From Streptomyces griseosporeus (lineage in GTDB: Bacteria > Actinomycetota > Actinomycetes > Streptomycetales > Streptomycetaceae), in assembly GCF_014656055.1 (NCBI RefSeq), contig NZ_BNBR01000001.1, forward strand, positions 1,693,131 through 1,757,130: 64,000 nt of DNA, read 5' to 3'. The position numbers were made by a program, and so were the translations under genes. The notes beneath the pieces were generated by a model. That model ran no database searches, was not told where the DNA came from, and worked only from the letters and a program-made list of their open reading frames with translations. Shown in pieces: positions 8,697-17,173 of this stretch (positions within the stretch are counted from its first letter, which is position 1; every line of letters begins with the position of its first letter).

Positions 8697-10397
8697 ATGG
8701 CCGCCACCCCGCAGAACCCTGCCGCCTCAGCGCCCCGCCGCAAGGTGAGCCGTCACCGCGGCGAGGGTCAGTGGGCCGCGGGTCACTTCACCCCGCTCAA
8801 CGGCAACGAACAGTTCAAGAAGGACGACGACGGTCTCAATGTGCGGACACGCATTGAGACGATCTACTCGAAGCGCGGATTCGACTCGATCGACCCCAAC
8901 GACCTGCGCGGCCGGATGCGTTGGTGGGGCCTGTACACCCAGCGCAAGCCCGGGATCGACGGCGGCAAGACCGCGATCCTGGAGCCGGAGGAGCTGGACG
9001 ACAGCTACTTCATGCTGCGCGTGCGCATCGACGGCGGTGCGCTGACGACCCGGCAGCTGCGCGTCATCGGCGAGATCTCGCAGGAGTTCGCGCGCGGCAC
9101 GGCGGACATCACCGACCGGCAGAACGTGCAGTACCACTGGATCCGGATCGAGGACGTGCCCGAGATCTGGAACCGCCTGGAGGCCGTGGGCCTGTCCACC
9201 GTCACCGCCTGCGGTGACACCCCCCGCGTGATGATCGGCTCCCCCGTCGCGGGCATCGCCGAGGACGAGATCATCGACGCGACGCCGGCGCTGGAGGAGA
9301 TGAAGCGCCGCGTCCTGAACAACCCGGCGTACTCGAACCTCCCCCGCAAGTTCAAGACGGCGATCTCCGGCTCGCCGCTGCTGGACGTGGTGCACGAGAT
9401 CAACGACGTCGCGTTCGTCGGCGTCCGCCACCCCGAGCACGGCCCCGGCTTCGACGTGTGGGTCGGCGGCGGCCTGTCCACCAACCCCAAGCTGGGCGTG
9501 CGGCTCGGCGCCTGGGTGCCGATCGACGAGGTGCCGGACGTCTACGAGGGCGTCATCTCCATCTTCCGCGACTACGGCTACCGCCGGCTGCGCAACCGCG
9601 CCCGGCTGAAGTTCCTGGTCGCCGACTGGGGCGCGGAGAAGTTCCGCCAGGTGCTGGAGGACGAGTACCTCGGCGGCCGCAAGCTCGTCGACGGGCCCGC
9701 CCCCGAGCAGCCCGTGCAGCAGTGGCGCGACCACATCGGCGTCCACCGCCAGAAGGACGGCCGCTTCTACGTCGGCTTCGCGCCGCGCGTCGGCCGGGTC
9801 GACGGTTCCACCCTGACGAAGATCGCCGACCTGGCGGAGGCGCACGGCTCGGGCCGGGTGCGCACCACGGTCGAGCAGAAGATGATCATCCTGGACGTCG
9901 AGCAGGACCAGGTCGACTCGCTCGTCGACGGCCTGGAGGCCCTCGACCTCACCGCGCGTCCGTCCTCCTTCCGGCGCGGCACCATGGCCTGCACCGGCAT
10001 CGAGTTCTGCAAGCTCGCCATCGTCGAGACCAAGCAGCGCGGCTCCACCCTGATCGACGAACTGGAGCGCCGCCTGCCGGAGTTCGACGAGCCGCTCACC
10101 ATCAACCTCAACGGCTGCCCCAACGCCTGCGCCCGTATCCAGGTCGCGGACATCGGTCTCAAGGGCCAGCTGGTCCTCAACGACCAGGGCGAGCAGGTCG
10201 AGGGTTACCAGGTGCACCTGGGCGGCGCGCTCGGCCTGGAGGCCGGCTTCGGCCGCAAGGTGCGCGGTCTGAAGGTCACGGCGGACGAGCTGCCCGACTA
10301 CATCGAGCGCGTCCTAAAGCGGTTCCAGGCCGAGCGCCAGGACGGCGAGCGGTTCGCCGCCTGGGCGGCCCGCGCCTCCGAGGAGGCCCTGTCGTGA
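8697..10397 (+). CDS. Ferredoxin-dependent sulfite reductase (nitrite/sulfite reductase family)
   Basis: The 566-aa enzyme reduces sulfite to sulfide using siroheme and a [4Fe-4S] cluster. Four cluster/siroheme cysteines are visible in the family spacing C-x5-C and C-x3-C: C432 and C438 (ACTGIEFCKLAI), and C474 and C478 (NGCPNACARIQ). Two half-repeats are typical of the family (ITDRQNVQYHWIRIEDVPEI; VEQKMIILDVE). The ATG at 8697 has AAGGA ten bases upstream. It heads the ten-gene sulfur run and its stop overlaps the next start (GTGA). It could in principle reduce nitrite, but the cys context argues for sulfite. Confidence 0.95.
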   Translation: MAATPQNPAASAPRRKVSRHRGEGQWAAGHFTPLNGNEQFKKDDDGLNVRTRIETIYSKRGFDSIDPNDLRGRMRWWGLYTQRKPGIDGGKTAILEPEELDDSYFMLRVRIDGGALTTRQLRVIGEISQEFARGTADITDRQNVQYHWIRIEDVPEIWNRLEAVGLSTVTACGDTPRVMIGSPVAGIAEDEIIDATPALEEMKRRVLNNPAYSNLPRKFKTAISGSPLLDVVHEINDVAFVGVRHPEHGPGFDVWVGGGLSTNPKLGVRLGAWVPIDEVPDVYEGVISIFRDYGYRRLRNRARLKFLVADWGAEKFRQVLEDEYLGGRKLVDGPAPEQPVQQWRDHIGVHRQKDGRFYVGFAPRVGRVDGSTLTKIADLAEAHGSGRVRTTVEQKMIILDVEQDQVDSLVDGLEALDLTARPSSFRRGTMACTGIEFCKLAIVETKQRGSTLIDELERRLPEFDEPLTINLNGCPNACARIQVADIGLKGQLVLNDQGEQVEGYQVHLGGALGLEAGFGRKVRGLKVTADELPDYIERVLKRFQAERQDGERFAAWAARASEEALS

Positions 10398-10573
10398 GCG
10401 AGCGTGCGGCGCCCTTCTACTGCCCGTACTGCGGCGAGGAGGACCTGCGCCCCAGCGAGGAAGGTCACGGGGCCTGGGAATGCGCGGCCTGCAACCGCGC
10501 ATTCCAGCTGAAGTTCCTCGGGCTGCTGGCCCGGGGGCTGAAGCAGGCCGACAACGGAGGGGACCCGACATGA
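10394..10573 (+). CDS. Small zinc-ribbon protein of the sulfur operon
   Basis: A 59-aa protein overlaps the sulfite reductase stop by GTGA and the cysH start by ATGA, so it is translationally coupled on both sides. It has two CxxC knuckles, YCPYCGEE and WECAACNR, which should bind one zinc ion. A basic-hydrophobic tail (FQLKFLGLLARGLKQ) follows. The function is unknown; a role in redox or cluster transfer to the neighbouring reductases, or regulation, is only a guess from position. Confidence 0.85.
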   Translation: MSERAAPFYCPYCGEEDLRPSEEGHGAWECAACNRAFQLKFLGLLARGLKQADNGGDPT

Positions 10574-11280
10574 CGACGGCTCAGCGAGAGCGCACGGCAG
10601 ACGAGTTGAAGGCACTGGCCGAGCAGGCGGGACGCGACCTGGAGGACGCCTCCGCGCTGGAGATCCTCCAGTGGGCGGTCGACACCTTCGGCAAGGGCTT
10701 CTGCGTCACCTCCTCCATGGAGGACGCGGTGGTCGCGCACCTGGCGTCCCGCGTGCTGAAGGGCGTGGACGTCGTCTTCCTCGACACCGGCTACCACTTC
10801 GAGGAGACCATCGGCACCCGCGACGCGGTGGAGGCCGTGATGGACGTCAACGTCATCACGCTCACCCCGCGGCAGACGGTCGCCGAGCAGGACGCCCAGT
10901 ACGGGCCGAAGCTGCACGACCGCGACCCCGACCTGTGCTGCAAGCTGCGCAAGGTGCAGCCGCTGGAGGAGGGCCTGAAGGGCTACCAGGCGTGGGCGAC
11001 AGGCCTGCGCCGCGACGAGTCCCCGACCCGGGCGAACACCCCGGTCGTCGGCTGGGACGAGAAGCGGCAGAAGGTCAAGATCTCCCCGATCGCCCGCTGG
11101 ACCCAGGACGACGTGGACGCCTACGTCACCGAGCACGGCGTGCTGACCAACCCGCTGCTCATGGACGGCTACGCCTCCGTCGGCTGCGCCCCCTGCACCC
11201 GGCGGGTGCTGGAGGGCGAGGACGCGCGCGCCGGCCGCTGGGCGGGCCGTGCCAAGACCGAGTGCGGGCTGCACGGATGA
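10570..11280 (+). CDS. cysH: Phosphoadenylyl/adenylyl-sulfate reductase CysH
   Basis: The 236-aa thioredoxin-dependent enzyme reduces activated sulfate to sulfite. It has the CysH core TSSMEDAVVAHL, FLDTGYHFEET and the C-terminal catalytic motif ECGLHG (C232). It also carries C123-C124 (DLCCKLRKVQPL) and C206/C209 (GCAPCTRRV), the four cysteines that ligate a [4Fe-4S] cluster in APS reductases and are missing from E. coli-type PAPS reductase. Its preferred substrate is therefore probably APS, although the operon also has an APS kinase. The start overlaps the zinc-ribbon stop. Confidence 0.93.
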   Translation: MTTAQRERTADELKALAEQAGRDLEDASALEILQWAVDTFGKGFCVTSSMEDAVVAHLASRVLKGVDVVFLDTGYHFEETIGTRDAVEAVMDVNVITLTPRQTVAEQDAQYGPKLHDRDPDLCCKLRKVQPLEEGLKGYQAWATGLRRDESPTRANTPVVGWDEKRQKVKISPIARWTQDDVDAYVTEHGVLTNPLLMDGYASVGCAPCTRRVLEGEDARAGRWAGRAKTECGLHG

Positions 11281-11312
11281 CGACGAACCACCAGGACGAT
11301 CAGGAGAGCGAC

Positions 11313-11849
11313 GTGACGAGCGGAGCCACCGTCTGGCTCACGGGTCTGCCGAGCGCCGGCAAGACCACCATCGCCTACGAGCTGGCCGGCCGGCTGCGTG
11401 CCGAGGGCCAGCGGGTGGAGGTGCTCGACGGCGACGAGATCCGCGAGTTCATCTCCGCGGGCCTCGGCTTCTCCCGCGAGGACCGGCACACCAACGTGCA
11501 GCGCATCGGCTTCGTCGCCGAACTGCTCGCCCGCAACGGCGTGAAGGTCCTCGTCCCGGTCATCGCGCCGTACGCCGACAGCCGTGACGCGGTGCGCAAG
11601 CGGCACGAGGCGAACGGCACGACGTACCTGGAGATCCACGTGGCCACGCCGGTCGAGGTGTGCTCCGTGCGGGACGTCAAGGGCCTGTACGCCAAGCAGG
11701 CCGCGGGCGAGCTGACCGGCCTGACCGGGGTCGACGACCCGTACGAGGAGCCCGAGGCGCCCGATCTTCGGATCGAGTCGCAGAACCAGACCGTGCAGGA
11801 GTCCGCGGCCGCCGTGCACAGCCTGCTGACCGAAAGGGGACTGGCATGA
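11313..11849 (+). CDS. cysC: Adenylyl-sulfate kinase CysC
   Basis: This 178-aa protein has a P-loop GLPSAGKTT and DGDEIREF, and the APS kinase segments RDVKGLYAKQ and GLTGVDDPYE. It phosphorylates APS to PAPS. The GTG at 11313 with CAGGAG six bases upstream was preferred; an ATG at 11277 overlapping the cysH stop would add 12 residues. Where E. coli CysC has its phosphorylated serine in an ISPY-type loop, this protein reads VIAPYADSR, with Ala. Loss of that serine need not abolish kinase activity, but it is worth noting beside the APS-type reductase. Confidence 0.92.
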   Translation: MTSGATVWLTGLPSAGKTTIAYELAGRLRAEGQRVEVLDGDEIREFISAGLGFSREDRHTNVQRIGFVAELLARNGVKVLVPVIAPYADSRDAVRKRHEANGTTYLEIHVATPVEVCSVRDVKGLYAKQAAGELTGLTGVDDPYEEPEAPDLRIESQNQTVQESAAAVHSLLTERGLA

Positions 11850-12781
11850 CGACCGTCGCCACCGCCCAGGAGGGCACGGACACCCCGTACGCCCTCTCCC
11901 ACCTGGACGCCCTCGAGTCCGAGGCCGTGCACATCTTCCGCGAGGTCGCGGGCGAGTTCGAGAACCCGGTGATCCTGTTCTCCGGTGGCAAGGACTCCAT
12001 CGTCATGCTGCACCTGGCGCTGAAGGCGTTCCGGCCGGCGCCGGTGCCGTTCGCGCTGCTGCACGTGGACACCGGGCACAACTTCCCCGAGGTCCTGGAG
12101 TACCGCGACCGCACGGTGGAGAAGCACGGGCTGCGGCTGCACGTGGCCTCCGTGCAGGACTACATCGACCGTGGTGTCCTCAAGGAGCGCCCGGACGGCA
12201 CCCGCAACCCGCTGCAGACGCTGCCGCTGACGGAGAAGATCCAGGCGGAGAAGTTCGACGCGGTCTTCGGCGGCGGCCGGCGCGACGAGGAGAAGGCCCG
12301 CGCCAAGGAGCGGGTGTTCTCGCTGCGCGACGAGTTCTCCCAGTGGGACCCGCGCCGCCAGCGGCCCGAGCTGTGGAACCTGTACAACGGCCGGCACGCC
12401 CCCGGCGAGCACGTGCGCGTCTTCCCGCTGTCCAACTGGACCGAGCTGGACGTGTGGCAGTACATCGCCCGCGAGGGCATCGAGCTGCCCGAGATCTACT
12501 ACGCGCACGAGCGCGAGGTGTTCCAGCGCTCCGGCATGTGGCTGACCGCCGGCGAGTGGGGCGGCCCCAAGGAGGGCGAGACGGTCGAGAAGCGGATCGT
12601 CCGCTACCGGACCGTCGGTGACATGTCCTGCACCGGTGCCGTCGACTCGGACGCCGACACCATCGAGAAGGTGATCGCGGAGATCGCCGCGTCCCGGCTG
12701 ACCGAGCGGGGCGCCACCCGCGCCGACGACAAGCTGTCCGAGGCCGCGATGGAAGACCGCAAGCGCGAGGGGTACTTCTAG
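11846..12781 (+). CDS. cysD: Sulfate adenylyltransferase subunit 2 CysD
   Basis: The 311-aa small subunit of ATP sulfurylase makes APS from sulfate and ATP in complex with CysN. The PP-loop motif LFSGGKDSIVML is at about residue 45, followed by HVDTGHNFPE and FGGGRRDEEKARAKER, all hallmarks of CysD. It overlaps the cysC stop (ATGA) and has AAGGGGA upstream. The length agrees with the family (about 300). CysN follows two bases after its stop. Confidence 0.96.
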   Translation: MTTVATAQEGTDTPYALSHLDALESEAVHIFREVAGEFENPVILFSGGKDSIVMLHLALKAFRPAPVPFALLHVDTGHNFPEVLEYRDRTVEKHGLRLHVASVQDYIDRGVLKERPDGTRNPLQTLPLTEKIQAEKFDAVFGGGRRDEEKARAKERVFSLRDEFSQWDPRRQRPELWNLYNGRHAPGEHVRVFPLSNWTELDVWQYIAREGIELPEIYYAHEREVFQRSGMWLTAGEWGGPKEGETVEKRIVRYRTVGDMSCTGAVDSDADTIEKVIAEIAASRLTERGATRADDKLSEAAMEDRKREGYF

Positions 12782-12783
12782 AG

Positions 12784-14118
12784 ATGAGCACGACCACGAC
12801 CGAGGAGCTCTCGGCCACCACCCTGCTGCGGTTCGCCACGGCCGGTTCCGTCGACGACGGCAAGTCCACGCTGGTGGGCCGGCTGCTGCACGACTCCAAG
12901 TCGGTCCTCGCCGACCAGCTGGAGGCCGTGGAGCGCGTCTCCGCGAGCCGCGGCCAGGAGGGCCCGGACCTCGCGCTGCTCACCGACGGCCTGCGGGCCG
13001 AGCGGGAGCAGGGCATCACCATCGACGTCGCCTACCGCTACTTCGCCACGCCCCGGCGCCGGTTCATCCTGGCCGACACCCCGGGCCACGTGCAGTACAC
13101 GCGGAACATGGTCACCGGCGCCTCCACCGCCGAGCTGACGGTGATCCTCGTCGACGCCCGCAACGGCGTCGTGGAGCAGACCCGCCGGCACGCCGCGATC
13201 GCCGCGCTGCTGCGCGTCCCGCACGTCGTGCTCGCCGTGAACAAGATGGACCTCGTCGGCTACGCGGAGTCGGTGTTCGCCGCGATCGCCGAGGAGTTCA
13301 CCGCGTACGCCACCGAGCTGGGCGTGCCCGAGGTGACCGCGATCCCGATCTCGGCGCTCGAGGGCGACAACGTCGTGGAGCCCAGCGCCCACATGGACTG
13401 GTACGGCGGGCCGACCGTCCTGGAGCACCTGGAGACCGTCCCGGTCGCCCACGACCTGCGGCACTGCCACGCGCGGCTGCCCGTGCAGTACGTGATCCGG
13501 CCGCAGAGCGCCGAGCACCCCGACTACCGCGGCTACGCGGGCCAGATCGCCGCCGGCACCTTCCGCGTCGGCGAGTCCGTGACGGTGCTGCCGTCCGGGC
13601 GGGCCACGAAGATCGCCGCAATCGACCTGCTGGGCGAGTCCGTCGACGTGGCCTGGACCCCGCAGTCGGTGACCCTCCTGCTGGAGGACGACATCGACAT
13701 CTCCCGCGGCGACCTGATCGTGCCCAGCAAGGACGCCCCGCCGACCACGCAGGACATCGAGGCGACGGTCTGCCATGTGGCGGACGAGCCGCTGCGGGTC
13801 GGGCACCGGGTGCTGCTCAAGCACGGCACGCGCACGGTCAAGGCGATCGTGAAGGACATCCCGTCCCGGCTCACGCTGGACGACCTGTCGCTGCACCCGC
13901 ACCCGGGGCAGCTCGCCGCCAACGACATCGGCCGGGTGAAGATCCGCACCGCCGAGCCGCTGCCGGTCGACTCCTACGCCGACTCGCGGCGCACCGGCTC
14001 GTTCATCCTGATCGACCCGAACGACGGCACCACCCTGACCGCGGGCATGGTCGGCGAGTCGTTCGCCGCGCCGGAGCCGGTCAAGGACGAGTCCGACGAC
14101 GACGGCTGGGACTTCTGA
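12784..14118 (+). CDS. cysN: Sulfate adenylyltransferase subunit 1 CysN (GTPase)
   Basis: The 444-aa GTP-binding regulatory subunit couples GTP hydrolysis to APS synthesis by CysD. It has elongation-factor-type G motifs GSVDDGKST (G1), ADTPGH (G3) and VNKMD (G4), then beta-barrel domains. It ends DDDGWDF and has no fused APS kinase domain, in contrast to mycobacterial CysNC, consistent with the separate cysC here. It starts two bases after cysD, so the two subunits are made from one message. Confidence 0.96.
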   Translation: MSTTTTEELSATTLLRFATAGSVDDGKSTLVGRLLHDSKSVLADQLEAVERVSASRGQEGPDLALLTDGLRAEREQGITIDVAYRYFATPRRRFILADTPGHVQYTRNMVTGASTAELTVILVDARNGVVEQTRRHAAIAALLRVPHVVLAVNKMDLVGYAESVFAAIAEEFTAYATELGVPEVTAIPISALEGDNVVEPSAHMDWYGGPTVLEHLETVPVAHDLRHCHARLPVQYVIRPQSAEHPDYRGYAGQIAAGTFRVGESVTVLPSGRATKIAAIDLLGESVDVAWTPQSVTLLLEDDIDISRGDLIVPSKDAPPTTQDIEATVCHVADEPLRVGHRVLLKHGTRTVKAIVKDIPSRLTLDDLSLHPHPGQLAANDIGRVKIRTAEPLPVDSYADSRRTGSFILIDPNDGTTLTAGMVGESFAAPEPVKDESDDDGWDF

Positions 14119-14120
14119 GC

Positions 14121-14225
14121 ATGAACTCCAACGGTTTCTACGGCACGTTCGCGAAGGAGGGCGGCCGCGTCGGCAGCGGCGCCCTCGGCAGCGGACAGGG
14201 CGGGGTGGCGCGATGTGTGCGCTGA
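14121..14225 (+). CDS. Doubtful 34-aa ORF between cysN and the sulfonate-binding protein gene
   Basis: An ATG three bases after the cysN stop opens a frame starting MNSNGFYGTFAKEGG and ending RCVR. It overlaps another short ORF (14213-14302) starting MCALTYAHCLR. Both lie in the 223-base gap between two operon genes and neither has a clear ribosome binding site. They could be vestigial, or one could be a leader for the transporter genes; no homologue is recognised. Confidence 0.2.
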   Translation: MNSNGFYGTFAKEGGRVGSGALGSGQGGVARCVR

Positions 14226-14341
14226 CGTACGCGCACTGCCTGCGCGCCCTCACCCCCCACCTGCGTGAACGAAGACCTGCCGACCTCCCGGCCACGGCCT
14301 GAGAGACCGTGACCGCCGGGCCAACGAGAGGAACACCTCCC

Positions 14342-15451
14342 GTGCCTGCCAGCTCCGTGCTTGTCCGCCGCGGCATCGCCGCCGTCGCCGCACTTCCCCT
14401 CCTCGCCCTCGCCGCCTGCGGCTACGGCTCCAACGCCAAGGACGACTCGTCCGAGCAGAAGGTCGCCGCCGGCGCCGAGAAGATCGACGGCCTCGACTCC
14501 GTCAAGATCGGCTACTTCGGCAACCTCACCCACGCCACCGCCCTGGTCGGCAAGCAGAAGGGCTTCTTCCAGAAGGAGCTGGGCGCCACCCGGGCCAAGT
14601 ACCAGGTGTTCAACGCCGGCCCCTCGGAGATCGAGGCGCTGAACTCCGGCTCCATCGACATCGGCTGGATCGGCCCCTCCCCCGCGATCAACGGCTACAC
14701 CAAGTCCGAGGGCAAGAGCCTGCGGATCATCTCCGGGTCGGCCTCCGGCGGCGTGAAGCTCGTCGTGAACCCGGAGAAGATCAAGACGCTGGACGACGTC
14801 AAGGGCAAGAAGATCGCGACCCCGCAGCTCGGCAACACCCAGGACGTGGCGTTCCTCAACTGGATCGCCGGCAAGGGCTGGAAGGTCGACGCGCAGAGCG
14901 GCAAGGGTGACGTCTCGGTCGTCCGCACCGACAACAAGGTCACCCCGGACGCCTACAAGTCCGGGTCCATCGACGGCGCGTGGGTGCCGGAGCCGACCGC
15001 GTCGAAGCTGGTCGCCGAGGGCGCGAAGGTGCTGCTGGACGAGGCCGACCTGTGGCCGGACAAGAAGTTCGTGATCACGAACGTGATCGTGTCGCAGAAG
15101 TTCCTCAAGGAGCACCCGAAGGCGGTCGAGGCGGTGCTGCGGGCCTCGGTCGGGGCCAACAAGTGGATCAACGCCAACCCGGAGCAGGCGAAGGCCGCGG
15201 CCAACGCGCAGCTGAAGGAGGACTCCGGCAAGGCCCTGCCGGCCAAGGTCCTCGACCCGGCGTGGAAGTCCGTGCAGTTCATCGACGACCCGCTGGCCGC
15301 GACGCTGAACACCGAGGCCGAGCACGCGGTGAAGGCGGGGCTGCTGAAGCAGCCGAAGCTGGACGGCATCTACGACCTGACGCTGCTGAACAAGGTCCTC
15401 GCCGCGCAGGGCGCGAGCCCGGTCGACGACGCTGGCCTCGGCACCAAGTAA
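14342..15451 (+). CDS. ABC transporter substrate-binding lipoprotein, sulfonate (SsuA) type
   Basis: A 369-aa extracytoplasmic binding protein. Residues 11-26 form a lipoprotein signal ending LLALAAC with lipid-anchored C26. The mature part has the SsuA/TauA-type fold: KIGYFGNLTHATALVGKQKG, FNAGPSEIEALNSGSIDIGW and AWVPEPTASKLVAEG. It should bind aliphatic sulfonates or a related sulfur compound for import. The GTG at 14342 has GAGAGGAA upstream; an in-frame GTG at 14309 gives an unnecessary extension. It is followed by its ATPase and permease genes. The exact ligand is inferred from fold and context. Confidence 0.88.
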   Translation: MPASSVLVRRGIAAVAALPLLALAACGYGSNAKDDSSEQKVAAGAEKIDGLDSVKIGYFGNLTHATALVGKQKGFFQKELGATRAKYQVFNAGPSEIEALNSGSIDIGWIGPSPAINGYTKSEGKSLRIISGSASGGVKLVVNPEKIKTLDDVKGKKIATPQLGNTQDVAFLNWIAGKGWKVDAQSGKGDVSVVRTDNKVTPDAYKSGSIDGAWVPEPTASKLVAEGAKVLLDEADLWPDKKFVITNVIVSQKFLKEHPKAVEAVLRASVGANKWINANPEQAKAAANAQLKEDSGKALPAKVLDPAWKSVQFIDDPLAATLNTEAEHAVKAGLLKQPKLDGIYDLTLLNKVLAAQGASPVDDAGLGTK

Positions 15452-15487
15452 GCCCGTAATCCCGAGAGTTCCCAGGAGGTGACGACC

Positions 15488-16273
15488 ATGGCCACCGCGA
15501 TCGCCAAGGCCGTAGGCGTCGAGTCGGTCGAGCACGCCGCGCGCATCGAGAACGTCTCGAAGTCCTTCGCCGGGCCCGCCGGGCAGCAGCTCGTCCTGGA
15601 CGACATCACCCTCGATGTCGCGCCGGGCGAGTTCGTCACCCTCCTGGGTGCCTCGGGCTGCGGCAAGTCCACCCTGCTGAACCTGGTGGCGGGCCTGGAC
15701 CGGCCCACCGCCGGCAGCATCACCACCGACGGGCGTCCGGCTCTGATGTTCCAGGAGCACGCCCTGTTCCCGTGGCTGACCGCGGGCAAGAACATCGAAC
15801 TGGCCCTGAAGCTCCGGGGCGTGCCCAAGGGCGAGCGGCGCTCCCGCGCCGAGGAGCTGCTCGAACTGGTCCGGCTGAACGGGTCGTACGGCAAGCGGGT
15901 GCACGAGCTGTCCGGCGGTATGCGCCAGCGCGTGGCGATGGCCCGGGCGCTCGCCCAGGACAGCCGGCTGCTGCTGATGGACGAGCCGTTCGCGGCGCTG
16001 GACGCGATCACCCGGGACGTGCTGCACGACGAGCTGACCCGGATCTGGGCGGAGACGGGCGTGTCGGTGCTGTTCGTCACGCACAACGTGCGCGAGGCCG
16101 TCCGGCTCGCCCAGCGGGTCGTGCTGCTGTCGTCGCGGCCGGGCCGGGTGGCGCGCGAGTGGCGGGTCGACATCCCGCAGCCGCGCCGGATCGAGGACGC
16201 CCCGGTGGCGGAACTGTCCCGGGAGATCACCGAAGTACTGCGTGGGGAGATCCGCCGACATGGCCAGCACTGA
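15488..16273 (+). CDS. ABC transporter ATP-binding protein, sulfonate (SsuB) type
   Basis: The 261-aa ATPase has Walker A GASGCGKST, a Q-loop region MFQEHALFPW, the signature LSGGMRQRVAMARAL, Walker B LLLMDEPFAALD and the switch histidine in FVTHNV. It energises the neighbouring permease. The ATG at 15488 is preferred because AGGAGG ends nine bases before it, whereas the GTG at 15479 directly abuts that site. It overlaps the permease start by 14 bases. Confidence 0.93.
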   Translation: MATAIAKAVGVESVEHAARIENVSKSFAGPAGQQLVLDDITLDVAPGEFVTLLGASGCGKSTLLNLVAGLDRPTAGSITTDGRPALMFQEHALFPWLTAGKNIELALKLRGVPKGERRSRAEELLELVRLNGSYGKRVHELSGGMRQRVAMARALAQDSRLLLMDEPFAALDAITRDVLHDELTRIWAETGVSVLFVTHNVREAVRLAQRVVLLSSRPGRVAREWRVDIPQPRRIEDAPVAELSREITEVLRGEIRRHGQH

Positions 16274-17168
16274 GACGACCGACACGACGGCGGACACTCC
16301 GCCCGTCAAGGACAGCCTCGGCGGGCTGGAGGCCGGGCTCGACGCGCTGGAGACCTCGGCCGCCGGCCGTCCCCCGCTGAAGCAGACGCTGCTCAACAAG
16401 GTTCTGCCGCCGGTCGTCGCCGTCGCCGTGGTGCTGGTGATCTGGCAGGCACTGATCTCGTTGAAGATCGTCGACGATCCGACGAAGCTGCCCTCGCCCG
16501 CGGACGTCGGCAACGAGTTCAAGGACGCCTGGCTCGCCGGCACCCTGCTCGACTACATCTGGACCAGCGTCTCGCGCGGTCTGCTCGGCTTCCTGTTCGC
16601 GCTCGCCATCGGCACGCCGCTGGGGCTGCTGGTGGCGCGGGTGAAGTTCGTGCGGGCGGCGATCGGGCCGATCCTGTCCGGGCTGCAGTCGCTGCCGAGC
16701 GTGGCGTGGGTGCCGCCGGCGGTGATCTGGCTGGGTCTGAACAACTCGATGATGTACGCGGTGATCCTGCTCGGCGCGGTGCCGTCGATCGCCAACGGGC
16801 TGGTCTCCGGCATCGACCAGGTGCCGCCGCTGTTCCTGCGGGCGGGCCGCACGATGGGCGCGACGGGGCTGCGGGGTGCCTGGCACATCGTCATGCCGGC
16901 CGCGCTGCCGGGCTATCTGGCCGGTCTGAAGCAGGGCTGGGCGTTCTCCTGGCGGTCGCTGATGGCCGCCGAGATCATCGCCTCCTCCCCCGACCTGGGC
17001 ATCGGTCTGGGCGCGCTGCTGGAGAACGGCCGCAACGCCAGCTCCATGTCGATGGTGTTCGAGGCGATCATCCTGATCCTGTTCGTCGGTATCGCGATCG
17101 ATCTGCTGATCTTCAGCCCGCTGGAGCGGTGGGTGCTGCGCAGCCGCGGTCTGCTGGTGAGGAACTGA
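16260..17168 (+). CDS. ABC transporter permease, sulfonate (SsuC) type
   Basis: A 302-aa membrane protein. A long hydrophilic N-terminus of about 45 residues precedes some six hydrophobic segments. The family EAA-type loop is seen in LRAGRTMGATGLRGAWHIVMPAALPGYLAGLK, given here by its ends LRAGRTMGATG and MPAALPGYL. The start overlaps the ATPase stop, showing tight coupling. It forms the membrane pore of the importer. Confidence 0.92.
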   Translation: MASTETTDTTADTPPVKDSLGGLEAGLDALETSAAGRPPLKQTLLNKVLPPVVAVAVVLVIWQALISLKIVDDPTKLPSPADVGNEFKDAWLAGTLLDYIWTSVSRGLLGFLFALAIGTPLGLLVARVKFVRAAIGPILSGLQSLPSVAWVPPAVIWLGLNNSMMYAVILLGAVPSIANGLVSGIDQVPPLFLRAGRTMGATGLRGAWHIVMPAALPGYLAGLKQGWAFSWRSLMAAEIIASSPDLGIGLGALLENGRNASSMSMVFEAIILILFVGIAIDLLIFSPLERWVLRSRGLLVRN

Positions 17169-17173
17169 TCCGT

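Noticed and set aside
10314..10571. Antisense small ORF over the zinc-ribbon gene
   Set aside because: The plus-strand ORF has CxxC motifs and overlaps both neighbours, whereas the minus-strand frame has none of these.
14138..16543. 801-aa minus-strand ORF
   Set aside because: Antisense to the sulfonate transporter genes; no recognisable domain.
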